Assembly: GCF_002551005.1 (NCBI RefSeq)
Contig: NZ_NVOY01000029.1
Span: forward strand, 1 to 64,000
Origin: Bacillus pseudomycoides
Lineage (GTDB): Bacteria > Bacillota > Bacilli > Bacillales > Bacillaceae_G
Reading direction: 5' to 3'
DNA length: 64,000 bases
Below, in pieces: positions 8,587 to 17,968 of the stretch. The notes under the pieces were generated by a model. That model was not told where the DNA came from. It searched no databases and worked only from the letters and a program-made list of their open reading frames with translations. Every line of letters begins with the position of its first letter. The first letter of the stretch is position 1. Position numbers and translations under genes: made by a program.

Positions 8587-9366
8587 ATGAATTGGTTAGA
8601 AGCCTTTATTTTAGGAATTATTCAAGGGTTAACGGAATTTTTGCCTATTAGCAGTACTGGTCATTTGTATTTAGGGAGACACCTTTTTGGTTTAGATGAG
8701 GCAGGTCTTTTTTTAGATACGATGCTTCATATAGGGACGTTAGTAGCCGTTTTTATTTACTATAAAAAAGAATTTTTTTATTTAATTAAAAATCCGTTTT
8801 CAAAATTAACGTATTTATTAATTATCGGAACAATTCCTGCGGTCGTAATTGGTTTATTGTTTAAAGATTTTTTTGAAGAGATTTCAAAAACCGGTATTAC
8901 AATCGGATGGGAATTTTTAGTGACCGGTTTATTTTTATATATGGCAGAGAAACAAAAAAGCGGCCAGAAGAAGATGGACGATATTACATATAAGGATGCA
9001 TTTATTATCGGTTCATTTCAAGCAGTTGCGATTTTTCCGGCAATTTCAAGATCAGGTATGACGATTGTTGCTGCTTTATGGAGAAAGTTAGATCGTGAAA
9101 CAGCCGCTTATTTCTCATTTTTATTATCGACACCTGCAATTGTTGGAGCAATTATCTTACAGTCACTTGATGTTTTTCAAGGGAAAGCAGAAGCAATCTC
9201 AAATACTTCACTTATCGTTGGTACATTATCTGCAGCATTTTTTGGCTACATCGCAGTCTCCTGGATGATTCAATATTTAAAACATCACTCTCTCAAAATG
9301 TTTGCGTATTATGTATGGGCTCTTGGCATTTTAATTCTTGCTTTACAATTTACTGGTTTCTTTTAA
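8587..9366 (+). CDS. uppP: Undecaprenyl-diphosphatase UppP (BacA)
   Basis: This integral membrane enzyme removes a phosphate from undecaprenyl pyrophosphate. It thereby recycles the lipid carrier for wall synthesis and gives some bacitracin tolerance. The 259 residues contain both family signatures, GLTEFLPISSTGHLYLGRH near the start and FPAISRSGMTIVAALWR in the middle, within about eight membrane segments. AAAGGAG lies 7 bases before the ATG. A 54-residue membrane protein follows 12 bases later and shares the terminator. Confidence 0.92.
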   Translation: MNWLEAFILGIIQGLTEFLPISSTGHLYLGRHLFGLDEAGLFLDTMLHIGTLVAVFIYYKKEFFYLIKNPFSKLTYLLIIGTIPAVVIGLLFKDFFEEISKTGITIGWEFLVTGLFLYMAEKQKSGQKKMDDITYKDAFIIGSFQAVAIFPAISRSGMTIVAALWRKLDRETAAYFSFLLSTPAIVGAIILQSLDVFQGKAEAISNTSLIVGTLSAAFFGYIAVSWMIQYLKHHSLKMFAYYVWALGILILALQFTGFF

Positions 9367-9378
9367 GGGAGGAAGACT

Positions 9379-9543
9379 ATGAAAAAATATGGGCAAGCAG
9401 TAGGTTTATTTTATGGAGGATTTTTTATGTTTGGACTTGCCGGAGGAACCTTACTAGAAAAGCCTAACATTGGGATTTTTATTGGGATTGCTTGTGGATT
9501 ATTTACGCATGCAGTACTTATTATGAAGGATAATAATGAATGA
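9379..9543 (+). CDS. Small membrane protein, unknown
   Basis: This 54-residue protein starts MKKYGQAVGLFYGGFFMFGL and has two hydrophobic segments (about 6-22 and 32-49). GGGAGGA sits just before the ATG and it begins 12 bases after uppP, so the two are surely cotranscribed. It may assist or modulate UppP, but that is only suggested by position. Confidence 0.75.
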   Translation: MKKYGQAVGLFYGGFFMFGLAGGTLLEKPNIGIFIGIACGLFTHAVLIMKDNNE

Positions 9544-9561
9544 AATCATCGCTGAAAATCA

Positions 9562-9596
9562 AAATCTTGTATTTGAATTATGATACAGGATTTTTT
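9562..9596 (+). terminator. Terminator of the uppP operon
   Basis: AAATCTTGTAT pairs with ATACAGGATTT (one G-U), followed by TTT. Confidence 0.65.
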
Positions 9597-9659
9597 AAGT
9601 TTGTCATAGATCGTATTGTTCAAGAGGTTTAACGTGAATAACATTCAGGAGGTAATATA

Positions 9660-10979
9660 TTGGAGACTGCAATTGTAATTGGGGGAAACGTTGCTGGAAA
9701 ACTTGCCGCAAAAGCTTTATCACATTATTTTCAGCAAGTAATCGTTTTAGAAATGGGAGAAGAATGGACAGAAAAGACACCTAGAAAGAAGGTTCCGCAA
9801 AGTTATCATCCTCATGTTTTGTTAAAAGGTGGAGAAGAAGCAATTGAGAAATTATTTCCCGGTATTACGGAGCAATTAATTGAAGATGGAAGTATTGTAA
9901 ATAATTTTACGGGTGATTTAAGGTGGCATCATTTTGGTTTATGGAAGCAATCTTTTGTTGGAGAATTGAAAATAGTCCAGCAGAGTCGTCCGATGCTCGA
10001 GTGGCATTTACAAAAGCGGATCAATCAAGTTTCTAATATTAGCACGAAATATGAAACAAAAGTGAAGCAGTTACTAATTGATCAGCAGCAGAACAAAATT
10101 GTCGGAGTAAAAACACAATGTTTGAAAACAGGAAAAGAAGAGGAATTTCATGCAGATGTAGTCGTTGATGCAAGCGGATTTGGTTCCCAAAATATAGATT
10201 GGTTACAAAAACATGGTTTAGAGGTGAAAGAAGAAAAAGTATGGATCCAGTTATTTTATGCAACTAAATTAGTCCGCCTAAAACAGAATGAACGTCTTGA
10301 CTGGTGTAATTTACTTGTTTCTCCTAGTTTCCCAGAAAACCCTTATGGTGCATTTATTCAAACTATTGAAGACAATCGTTATTTTGTAACGTTAAGTGGT
10401 TACGCCAATGAGCGTCCGCCTCAAACTGATAAAGAATTTCTTATCTTTGCTCATAATCTACCTATTCCAGATATACTTGGTTTTCTTACAAAAGCAGAAA
10501 CTATTACAGATATAAAAATACATAAAATTCCTTACCAAGTGCGGCGGCGTTTTGATTTAGCGAGAAATATGCCAGAAGGTTTCTTAGTAATTGGTGATGC
10601 TCATTGCCGTTTTGACCCTGTATTTGGACAAGGAATGTCTGTTGCGGCGATGGAAGCAGTAGAATTGCAGCGATGCCTTCAGGAAGGCAGTTCACTAAAA
10701 AAAGGATTCACTAGAAAATTTTATAAGCGAATAGCCAAGATTATTGCAACGCCGTGGCAAATGACTACTACAGAATCATTTCGTCATCCAAAGATTAGTG
10801 GAGTTAAACCTTTTATGCAGCCATTTCAACAGTGGTATACGAAAAAAATCTATCAACTTTCCGCAAGTAATTCAGATATTTATATTCGATTAGTCCGAGT
10901 TATAAATCTCATACGTAGTCCCTTACACCTTTTTCATCCAAAAGTATTGTTTGCTGTATTTACGAACCGAAGAAAATAG
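9660..10979 (+). CDS. FAD-dependent oxidoreductase (geranylgeranyl reductase/epoxidase-like)
   Basis: This is a 439-residue flavoprotein. The first strand and loop read AIVIGGNVAGKLAAKAL, a variant of the FAD dinucleotide fold, and the GD-type motif GFLVIGDAHCRFDPVFGQGM near residues 310-330 matches the PHBH/geranylgeranyl-reductase class. It should hydroxylate or reduce a lipophilic substrate, which I cannot identify. The start is TTG, chosen because AGGAGGT lies 7 bases upstream and no ATG fits. It forms a single-gene unit after the uppP terminator. Confidence 0.78.
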   Translation: METAIVIGGNVAGKLAAKALSHYFQQVIVLEMGEEWTEKTPRKKVPQSYHPHVLLKGGEEAIEKLFPGITEQLIEDGSIVNNFTGDLRWHHFGLWKQSFVGELKIVQQSRPMLEWHLQKRINQVSNISTKYETKVKQLLIDQQQNKIVGVKTQCLKTGKEEEFHADVVVDASGFGSQNIDWLQKHGLEVKEEKVWIQLFYATKLVRLKQNERLDWCNLLVSPSFPENPYGAFIQTIEDNRYFVTLSGYANERPPQTDKEFLIFAHNLPIPDILGFLTKAETITDIKIHKIPYQVRRRFDLARNMPEGFLVIGDAHCRFDPVFGQGMSVAAMEAVELQRCLQEGSSLKKGFTRKFYKRIAKIIATPWQMTTTESFRHPKISGVKPFMQPFQQWYTKKIYQLSASNSDIYIRLVRVINLIRSPLHLFHPKVLFAVFTNRRK

Positions 10980-11056
10980 TCGTTCCTCAGCAGGATTTCA
11001 TGACTAAATAGCAAAATGTATATAGTTGATAGATTTGGAAAAGGAATGATTAACGG

Positions 11057-11557
11057 ATGGAACTCTATATAGAAAAGTTAAAGGAACAAGATGCACAGGG
11101 TTTGTTTGTTTTTGAATGCAGTAATAGGGACTTCTTCGAAAAGACGGTGCCAAGCCGCGGTGAGGAATACTATACATTTGAAATCTTTAAAAAGATATTT
11201 TATGAATTATTACATGAGCAATGTAAAGGTATTTCATATTTTCATCTCATTAGAAATGATGAAGGAACAATTGTTGGACGAATTAATTTAGTAGACATTG
11301 AGAAAGATAAAGAATTGGGGTATCTTGGATATAGAATAGGAGAAAAATATGCTGGAAAAGGTATTGCTACTAAAGGCGTAAAACTCCTTTTAAAAGAAGT
11401 CGCAAATTATCACGTTACGGAAGTTCTTGCGAAAACAACAACTGATAATATTGCTTCTCAAAAAGTATTAGAAAAGAACCATTTTTCATGTATCTTAATT
11501 GATGAAAACGCACCTCATACTGATTTTATCCATTATGTTTGGAGACATACTAACTAA
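11057..11557 (+). CDS. GNAT acetyltransferase (RimJ/RimL type)
   Basis: This 166-residue N-acetyltransferase has the acetyl-CoA binding loop [20 protein letters not shown] (R/Q-x-x-G-x-A/G pattern) and the C-terminal [10 protein letters not shown] segment of the RimJ/RimL/YjcK group, which acetylates protein N-termini or small amines. The substrate is unknown. AAAGGAATG lies upstream of the ATG. A YfiT-like gene follows after 25 bases, so they are likely one operon. Confidence 0.82.
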   Translation: MELYIEKLKEQDAQGLFVFECSNRDFFEKTVPSRGEEYYTFEIFKKIFYELLHEQCKGISYFHLIRNDEGTIVGRINLVDIEKDKELGYLGYRIGEKYAGKGIATKGVKLLLKEVANYHVTEVLAKTTTDNIASQKVLEKNHFSCILIDENAPHTDFIHYVWRHTN

Positions 11558-11582
11558 AACAAAAAAGGAGAGCAATACAATT

Positions 11583-12101
11583 ATGGACTTACGTTATCCG
11601 ATCGGTCATTTTACTTATGAAGAAACGATTACACATGAAACAATTGAAAATTGGATAAAGCAAATTGGAAACCTTCCTACTGAATTAACACAAGCAATAA
11701 AAGACTTAGATACAACTCAACTTGATACACCGTATCGTCCTGGTGGATGGACAGTGCGTCAAGTTGTTCATCATATTGCAGATAGTCATATGAATAGTTA
11801 TATTCGTTTTAAATTGGCACTGACAGAACTTAATCCCACAATTAAACCATATATGGAAGAGAAATGGGCAGGTCTACCTGATTCTGAACTTCCAGTAGAT
11901 GTATCTTTAGCGCTTTTAGAATCATTACATAAGCGATGGGTTACTTTGCTCCAATCGATGAAAACTAGTGATTTTGAAAAGACATTTCATCATCCTGAAT
12001 CAGGGGCCAATAAATTAGGTGTTACGATTGGGCTTTATGCATGGCACGGTCGTCATCATACTGCGCACATTACTTCTCTTCGTGATCGATTAGGATGGTA
12101 A
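11583..12101 (+). CDS. YfiT/BstA-type bacillithiol transferase (DinB superfamily)
   Basis: This 172-residue metal-dependent four-helix protein starts [20 protein letters not shown] and carries the conserved histidines [19 protein letters not shown] and [10 protein letters not shown]. In Bacillus this family (YfiT, BstA) transfers bacillithiol to electrophiles in the cytoplasm. The start at 11583 is set by AAAAGGAGAG about 10 bases upstream. An open frame continues further back into the GNAT gene but lacks a ribosome site. The family match is strong; catalytic function is by homology. Confidence 0.88.
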   Translation: MDLRYPIGHFTYEETITHETIENWIKQIGNLPTELTQAIKDLDTTQLDTPYRPGGWTVRQVVHHIADSHMNSYIRFKLALTELNPTIKPYMEEKWAGLPDSELPVDVSLALLESLHKRWVTLLQSMKTSDFEKTFHHPESGANKLGVTIGLYAWHGRHHTAHITSLRDRLGW

Positions 12102-12192
12102 TAGCTTTAGAGATTATAAATTAGGCAGTTAAAATGATTAATAACATAACCATCTTTTTAAACAAATTATATATTACATTCATATAAGGGAC

Positions 12193-13086
12193 ATGGAAAC
12201 AAGGGAGATGCACATATTGTTTGAGAAACAGAATGATTTAAATGTAAAACATGATATTAGTTTTAATAGTTTGCGCGCTGACTGCGAGAACTGCTTCGGC
12301 TTATGTTGCGTTGCACTACCTTTTGCAGCTTCCGCAGATTTTGCAATTGATAAAGACGGTGGAACGCCATGCAAAAATCTTCAATCGGATTTTCGGTGCA
12401 GCATTCATAAAAATCTTAGACAAAAAGGGTTTAAGGGATGTACTGTTTTTGAATGCTTCGGTGCAGGCCAAAAAGTTTCGCAAGTGACCTTTGGGGGCGT
12501 TGATTGGAAAGAAAGCGAAGAAACGGCGAAAAAAATGTTCAATGTGTTCCCGGTTATGCAGCAACTTCATGAGATGCTCTCGTATTTGACGGAAGCATTG
12601 ACGTTGAAAGCGACTCTTCCGATTCACAGAGAGCTTAGACGCTCACTTGATGAAACAGAACGACTTTCACAACTTAGTCCCGATTTACTTTTAGAGCTAG
12701 ACGTTCCATCACACCGAGCGAATGTAAATGACTTACTTTTAAAGACAAGCGAACTCGTGTGGATAGACTCAAGTCGTCAGAGCAAGGGGAGCAAAAAAAG
12801 TAAGAGAATAAACCATCGAAGCGCTATTCTTATGGGTGCTAATCTTAAAGGCGCGGATCTTAGAGGTGCTAACTTAAGAGGAGCATACTTGATTGCAGCT
12901 AACCTTCGCGGTGCAGATATGCGAGCAACTGACTTAATCGGTGCAGATTTACGAGATGCAGATCTTAGCGGAGCAGATCTCACAGAGAGTATCTTTCTTA
13001 CTCAAGTGCAGATAAATTCAGCGAAGGGTGATGCTCGTACAAAATTACCTCGCTTGCTTTCTCGTCCGGCACATTGGTCTGTTTAA
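12193..13086 (+). CDS. Pentapeptide-repeat protein with Cys-rich N-terminus
   Basis: This protein of about 290-297 residues has two parts. The N-terminal 110 residues hold cysteines arranged as ADCENCFGLCC, TPCKNL, RCSIHKNL and GCTVFECFG, like a metal-binding YkgJ-type domain. The C-terminal part is about ten A(D/N)LxG pentapeptides (ANLKGADLRGANLRGAYL...), predicted to form a right-handed beta helix. Related proteins mimic DNA and protect gyrase, but the role here is unknown. The first ATG has AAGGGA only one base away. An in-frame TTG at 12217 is 9 bases from AGGGAG and may be the true start. Confidence 0.82.
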   Translation: METREMHILFEKQNDLNVKHDISFNSLRADCENCFGLCCVALPFAASADFAIDKDGGTPCKNLQSDFRCSIHKNLRQKGFKGCTVFECFGAGQKVSQVTFGGVDWKESEETAKKMFNVFPVMQQLHEMLSYLTEALTLKATLPIHRELRRSLDETERLSQLSPDLLLELDVPSHRANVNDLLLKTSELVWIDSSRQSKGSKKSKRINHRSAILMGANLKGADLRGANLRGAYLIAANLRGADMRATDLIGADLRDADLSGADLTESIFLTQVQINSAKGDARTKLPRLLSRPAHWSV

Positions 13087-13474
13087 GATAAAAAACGAAT
13101 AAATCAAATTTAAAAAGATCCTATTTCTCGTTTTTATAAATGAGAGATGGGATCTTTTTTTATAATTTTACAACGGAGTTCCAAAAGAGAAAAAGGGGAT
13201 TAGAATAACCACTATGATTTCTCGCAGTATATGAATTTTATTGTGTTCAGGTTTAGTAAATATCAGTACTAATATTTTATGCTACTTTTAGTTAAAACTA
13301 ACGAGTAAACCCTTGCCAAGATGTATACCAAACTCTTGTGCAATCTTATATTTCATTTAATCAATGTTTGTTTCACTACAAAATAGAATAACATGTACTT
13401 AGATAGGTTAATCATAAAAAGGAACTTCATATTTCTTCATATACACTTAAATGGTTAAAAGGAGGATTTTGATC
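13087..13474. other. Intergenic region
   Basis: It holds the terminator at 13112-13161 and about 310 bases of AT-rich sequence leading to the RNase J gene. No gene or RNA was recognised there. Confidence 0.5.
13112..13161 (+). terminator. Terminator of the pentapeptide gene
   Basis: AAAAAGATCC.TATTTCTC pairs with GAGAGATGGGATCTTTTT, followed by T residues. Confidence 0.75.
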
Positions 13475-15148
13475 TTGGATATGGCAGAAAATACATTATC
13501 TATCTTTGCTTTAGGTGGTGTAAATGAAATAGGGAAAAATATGTATGTAATACAATATGCAGACGATATCGTCATTATTGATTGCGGTTCCAAGTTCCCT
13601 GATGAAAGTTTATTAGGAATTGATTTAATCATCCCAGATATTACATACTTACAGGAAAATAAAGATAAGATCCGAGCCCTAGTCGTAACACATGGACATG
13701 AAGATCATATTGGCGGTATTCCATATTTATTAAAACAATTGAATGTGCCAATTTATGCAACACGTTTAACGCTAGGCTTAATTGAAGTTAAATTAAAAGA
13801 ACATGGACTGCAAAATGAAACAGATGTATTTGTTATTGATTCTGAATCGTTAATTGAACTTGGACAAATAAGTCTTACTTTTTTCAAAACGAATCACAGC
13901 ATTCCAGACTGTCTTGGCATTGCTTTTCATACGTCAGAAGGCACTGTGGTACACACGGGAGATTTCAAGTTTGACCTAACTCCAATCAATAATCAATATC
14001 CTGATATTCATAAAATGGCTAAGATTGGAGAAAGCGGTGTCTTAGCTTTACTCTCTGAGAGTACAAATGCAGAACGGTCTGGCTTTACACCATCAGAACG
14101 ATTAGTCGGTGATCATATTGAAGAGGCATTTTTCAAAGCACATAGAAAAGTAATTATTTCAACCTTTGCTTCTAATGTTAATCGCGTACAGCAAGTGGTA
14201 GACGCTGCCATTAAAACAAATCGAAAACTCGCTTTGCTCGGAAGGAGTATGGTAAATGTAGTGTCTGTTGCATTAGAACAAGGATATTTGAATATTCCAG
14301 AGGGAATGTTAATTGAAGCGCATGAAATCAATCAAATGGAGCCAGAAAAAGTAGCTATTCTTTGTACAGGTAGCCAAGGTGAACCGATGGCTGTTTTAGC
14401 TCGTTTAGCTAGCGGAAGCTATAGACAGGTAGATATTCTGCCTGAAGATACTGTTATTATCGCTGCAACTCCCATACCAGGGAATGAACGAAATGTATCA
14501 CGTATTGTAGACAACTTATTTTTATTAGGAGCTAATGTGATTTATGGATCAGGAAGTTCAACAGGGATGCACGTTTCTGGACATGCTTATCAAGAAGAAT
14601 TAAAACTAATGCTTACTTTAATGAAGCCAAAATATTTCATTCCGATTCATGGAGAATTTAGAATGTTACATCATCATCGCCTTTTAGCAGAATCCGTTGG
14701 TGTGAAGAAAGATAATATTTTTGTTATGAATAATGGTGATGTTGTTGATATAAGAAATCAGGCGGCTTATCAAACTAGACGAATACCTGCAGGAAATGTA
14801 TATGTAGATGGATTAGGTATCGGAGATGTTGGAAATATTATTTTACGTGACCGCAAACAACTTTCTGAGGATGGGATGCTTGTTATAGTCGTAACTCTTA
14901 GTAAAGCAGAGGGGAAAATGATTTCTGATCCGGACATCATTTCGCGCGGATTTGTATATGTGCGTGATTCGGAAGACTTTTTAAAGGGTATTAATCGATT
15001 AGTTACAACAACGGTTAATAATATACAAAGGACAAATATTATCAATTGGAATGTTCTAAAAAAACATATAAGAGAAGCGCTTGGGCGTTTTTTATACGAA
15101 CAGACAAAAAGAAAACCAATGATTCTTCCTATAATCATTGAAGTTTAA
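13475..15148 (+). CDS. Ribonuclease J family protein
   Basis: This 557-residue beta-lactamase-fold/beta-CASP nuclease is the length of RNase J1. RNase J has 5'-exo and endonuclease activity on RNA and takes part in mRNA turnover. The metal site reads VTHGHEDHIGGIPYL (His73-x-His75-Glu-Asp77-His78); FVHTGDFKFD-type and GSQGEPM, HVSGHA and FIPIHGEFR blocks follow. Start: a frame opens at an ATG at 13451, but GGAGG lies inside it; the TTG at 13475, 9 bases after GGAGG, fits. It lacks the usual rnjA and rnjB neighbours, so I infer an extra paralogue. Confidence 0.88.
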   Translation: MDMAENTLSIFALGGVNEIGKNMYVIQYADDIVIIDCGSKFPDESLLGIDLIIPDITYLQENKDKIRALVVTHGHEDHIGGIPYLLKQLNVPIYATRLTLGLIEVKLKEHGLQNETDVFVIDSESLIELGQISLTFFKTNHSIPDCLGIAFHTSEGTVVHTGDFKFDLTPINNQYPDIHKMAKIGESGVLALLSESTNAERSGFTPSERLVGDHIEEAFFKAHRKVIISTFASNVNRVQQVVDAAIKTNRKLALLGRSMVNVVSVALEQGYLNIPEGMLIEAHEINQMEPEKVAILCTGSQGEPMAVLARLASGSYRQVDILPEDTVIIAATPIPGNERNVSRIVDNLFLLGANVIYGSGSSTGMHVSGHAYQEELKLMLTLMKPKYFIPIHGEFRMLHHHRLLAESVGVKKDNIFVMNNGDVVDIRNQAAYQTRRIPAGNVYVDGLGIGDVGNIILRDRKQLSEDGMLVIVVTLSKAEGKMISDPDIISRGFVYVRDSEDFLKGINRLVTTTVNNIQRTNIINWNVLKKHIREALGRFLYEQTKRKPMILPIIIEV

Positions 15149-15192
15149 ATAAATTCTTTATTTCAAGGTAGGGAATAGATAAAGATGATTGT

Positions 15193-15238
15193 ATACAAAA
15201 ACAGACTATCGTAGAAAAAGTCTGTTTTTGTATTTTCA
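15193..15238 (+). terminator. Terminator of the RNase J gene
   Basis: The 15-bp perfect stem ATACAAAAACAGACT / AGTCTGTTTTTGTAT is followed by TTTTC. Confidence 0.75.
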
Positions 15239-15311
15239 CTCAATATTTTTGTATGTTGTTCCAAAAATAACGGGGTTTATACTTTTGGTTGCGTATAAAA
15301 ATACAAAATCG

Positions 15312-15689
15312 TTATTTTGTTGTATACATCACAAGCGCTTTTTGAATGCTATAAATACTATCGTCTTTTCTAAATTCTTTCGTAATTGGTGTATGCATAC
15401 CAGATATCCAAATTTTTAATTCAGCATCTAAATCAAAATGCCCAGCTGTTTCGATGCTAAATTGTGTAATACTTTTATAGGGAATAGAATGATATTCCGT
15501 CTTTTTACCAGTCATACCTTGTTTATCTACTAAAATCATACGGCGATTTGTAAATACGATTAAATCACGAATTAACTTATAAGCGTGTTCTACTTTCTCA
15601 TCATCAAGCATAATTGCTTGTAAATCGCGTTCTACTCCACTTATATCTGCATCAGATGCATTTCCTAAAAAACCACTAAATAAACCCAT
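15312..15689 (-). CDS. Bacterial PH-domain protein
   Basis: This 125-residue soluble protein is of the bPH (DUF1696/YvlB-like) type, with AYKLIRDLIVFTNRRMILVD and SIPYKSITQFSIETAGHFDL, the alternating strands of a pleckstrin-homology fold. Members form rings and are thought to be involved in stress responses; the function is unknown. AGGAGGAATT precedes the ATG. It is convergent with the RNase J gene and divergent from the patatin gene. Confidence 0.82.
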   Translation of the reverse strand: MGLFSGFLGNASDADISGVERDLQAIMLDDEKVEHAYKLIRDLIVFTNRRMILVDKQGMTGKKTEYHSIPYKSITQFSIETAGHFDLDAELKIWISGMHTPITKEFRKDDSIYSIQKALVMYTTK

Positions 15690-15892
15690 TATGAATTCCT
15701 CCTCTATGTATAGATATAGAATGAATCTCTTTTATTGTAACATGTAATGAAAAAGAAAATTCTTACTTTTCGATATAAGAATTAAATTGTAATTGCAAAG
15801 AAGAAATTCAATACTTCATCATAATATCTTATGCTAATATATTTGTGTAAGAACTTTTTATACACAATGAACTTATGATAGAGGGACAATAG

Positions 15893-16741
15893 ATGAATAA
15901 TATCGGATTAGTTTTAGAAGGCGGAGGAATGAAGGGGCTATATACAGCAGGTGTATTAGAATTTTTTATGGAAAAGGATTTGTATTTTCCTTATGTAATA
16001 GGTGTTTCAGCAGGTGCCTGTATGGCTGCTACGTATTTGTCACGTCAAAAAGGGAGAAATAAGAAGGCAAACACAGAACTTGTAAGTGATCCGCGCTACA
16101 TCTCATTTCGTAATTTTTTACGAAAACGCCAATTGTTTGGGATGGATTTTTTATTTGATGAAGTACCTAATAAAATTGTCCCATTTGACTTTCAAGCATT
16201 CCAAGACGGGGCAGAACAATTTGTTATAGGCACAACGGATTGCGAGACAGGAGAAGCCGTGTATTACAATAAGCATGAACATGGAGATGATATTTTAAAA
16301 ATTATCCGTGCATCAAGCTCTGTCCCATTTATTGCACCAGCAGTTGAGTATGAAGATAAATGGCTACTTGATGGAGGAATTACTGATCCAATTCCGATTC
16401 AAAAAGCACAAGTTGATGGATATCAAAAAAATGTTGTGATTATGACAAAGCCAGGGGGATATAAAAAGGAGCCAAGTAAGCTAGGTTTTATGGCGAAATG
16501 GTTATACAGGAAATATCCTAATGTGGGAAATCGTCTTGTTCAGCATTCTGAAATCTACAACAATACTATATCCCATCTCTATTCAGAAGAACAAAAAGAG
16601 AATTTCTTTGTTATACAACCGAGTGTTCAATTACCTGTAAGTGGATTGGAACGTAATCAAGAAAGATTGGTTCATTTATATGAACTTGGTTATAACGATG
16701 CGAAGAATCAATTTGAGCAGTTGCAGGAATGGATTAAATAA
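15893..16741 (+). CDS. Patatin-like phospholipase
   Basis: This 282-residue lipid acyl hydrolase of the RssA/YlbK group has all catalytic elements: the oxyanion loop GGGMKG (residues 10-15), the nucleophile elbow GVSAG with Ser39, and the dyad motif LLDGGITDP. It probably releases fatty acid from phospholipid; substrate and location are unknown. AGAGGGAC is close to the ATG. It is probably a single-gene transcript. Confidence 0.85.
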   Translation: MNNIGLVLEGGGMKGLYTAGVLEFFMEKDLYFPYVIGVSAGACMAATYLSRQKGRNKKANTELVSDPRYISFRNFLRKRQLFGMDFLFDEVPNKIVPFDFQAFQDGAEQFVIGTTDCETGEAVYYNKHEHGDDILKIIRASSSVPFIAPAVEYEDKWLLDGGITDPIPIQKAQVDGYQKNVVIMTKPGGYKKEPSKLGFMAKWLYRKYPNVGNRLVQHSEIYNNTISHLYSEEQKENFFVIQPSVQLPVSGLERNQERLVHLYELGYNDAKNQFEQLQEWIK

Positions 16742-16780
16742 GTTATGGATTAGTGGATTACACCCCATATCGTTCACTCA

Positions 16781-16803
16781 AATTTCATTTACCGTATTTT
16801 TAC
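16781..16803 (+). repeat. Conserved upstream motif, copy 1
   Basis: AATTTCATTTACCGTATTTT, 111 bases before the NUDIX start. The same 20 bases occur in the same relative orientation upstream of speD and of a 47-residue gene. With the latter the match extends to 24 bases. Confidence 0.6.
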
Positions 16804-16911
16804 AATGCAAAATAAATAATCAATAAGACACATCTGTATTCATTTAGTAAAGGAATTTGACTTCTCATATTAGAATTTAATATTTGATGAGTAAATAAGG
16901 AGGACAACGAT

Positions 16912-17358
16912 ATGAAAAGTCAATTCCACCACATTGTAAGGGGAATACTTATAAAAGATGGAAAGCTTTTGGTAGCACATTATAAAGGGCATCATTGTTT
17001 TTTGCCAGGAGGACATATTGAATTAGGTGAATCAGTCGAAAATGCACTTAAACGAGAATGGGAAGAAGAAATAGGTGCTTCTTGTTCAATTGAAAAATTT
17101 CTCGGCGTAATTGAAAATCAGTGGAGAGACGGAGACACACTGCACTATGAAATTAACCATGTCTTCAAAGTGAATAGCGATCAATTAAAAGTGGAAACAC
17201 CTCCAAAATCTAGAGAATCACATCTGGAGTTTTATTGGATTGAACCTTCTGAAGAAAATTTAAATAGATATAAAGTGATGCCGGATAGTGCCATACAAAT
17301 ACTGATGAAAAAGATTCAAGAACAAGATATAGAAACGTGTTGGGTTAGTACACTTTAA
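16912..17358 (+). CDS. NUDIX hydrolase
   Basis: This 148-residue protein has a full Nudix box, GGHIELGESVENALKREWEE followed by EIGA, which coordinates Mg2+ for hydrolysis of a nucleoside-diphosphate-linked substrate. The substrate is unknown. AAGGAGG lies 8 bases before the ATG, a strong start. The broken dihydrofolate reductase gene follows after 33 bases and may be cotranscribed. A conserved 20-bp motif lies upstream. Confidence 0.88.
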   Translation: MKSQFHHIVRGILIKDGKLLVAHYKGHHCFLPGGHIELGESVENALKREWEEEIGASCSIEKFLGVIENQWRDGDTLHYEINHVFKVNSDQLKVETPPKSRESHLEFYWIEPSEENLNRYKVMPDSAIQILMKKIQEQDIETCWVSTL

Positions 17359-17391
17359 CTTCTGATAAGATGGAGTAAGGGAGATGAAAAC

Positions 17392-17877
17392 ATGATAATA
17401 TCCGCAATGGTAGCTGTAGGAGAAAATAATGTAATTGGAAAAGATAACGATTTTCCTTGGAGACTTCCGAATGACTGGGCATACTTAAGATGAATTACTA
17501 TGGGACATTCTATCATTCTAGGGAGAAAGAATTATGAATCAATAGGAAAACCTTTAGATGGACGTAAAAACATCGTCCTAACAACAAATAAAGACTATAA
17601 AGCTGAAGGCTGTCATATTGCTTATTCAATCGAAGACGCACTTTCTAAATGTGAAGGAGAAGAAGTTTTTATTCTTGGAGGAGAAGAAATCTATCAGCAA
17701 TTCCTTCCTTACACTAAAAAGTTATACATAACCAAGATTCACGCTCCTTTTGAAGGAGATCGTTTCTTCCCAACGATTGATTTGTCCTCGTGGAAAGAAT
17801 TATCAGTCGAAAAAGGAATTAAAGATGAAAAGAACCACTACGAGCATTACTTTCATGTATTTGAGAAAATAAAATAA
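17392..17877 (+). pseudogene. Dihydrofolate reductase gene interrupted by a stop codon
   Basis: The frame from ATG 17392 (AAGGGAG upstream) reads MIISAMVAVGENNVIGKDND, FPWRLPNDWAYLR, then TGA at 17491-17493 (codon 34), and continues in frame as ITMGHSIILGRKNYESIGKP to a normal end, 161 residues in all. This is a complete DHFR (dihydrofolate to tetrahydrofolate, NADPH-dependent) apart from the one stop, which would arise from a CGA to TGA change. Translation restarting at 17500 would lack the folate-binding N-terminus. Either a real nonsense mutation or a base error. Confidence 0.85.
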
Positions 17878-17968
17878 GTTCAAGAAGAACTATCGATAAA
17901 TAACAAGGAATCAATCAATCTATTACTGAAATAAGTATTGAGTTAGAAAGAGGAATGGGAGGTGAAAA

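Noticed and set aside
12777-12983. Minus-strand frame opposite the pentapeptide repeats
   Set aside because: It mirrors the repeat codons of the real gene.
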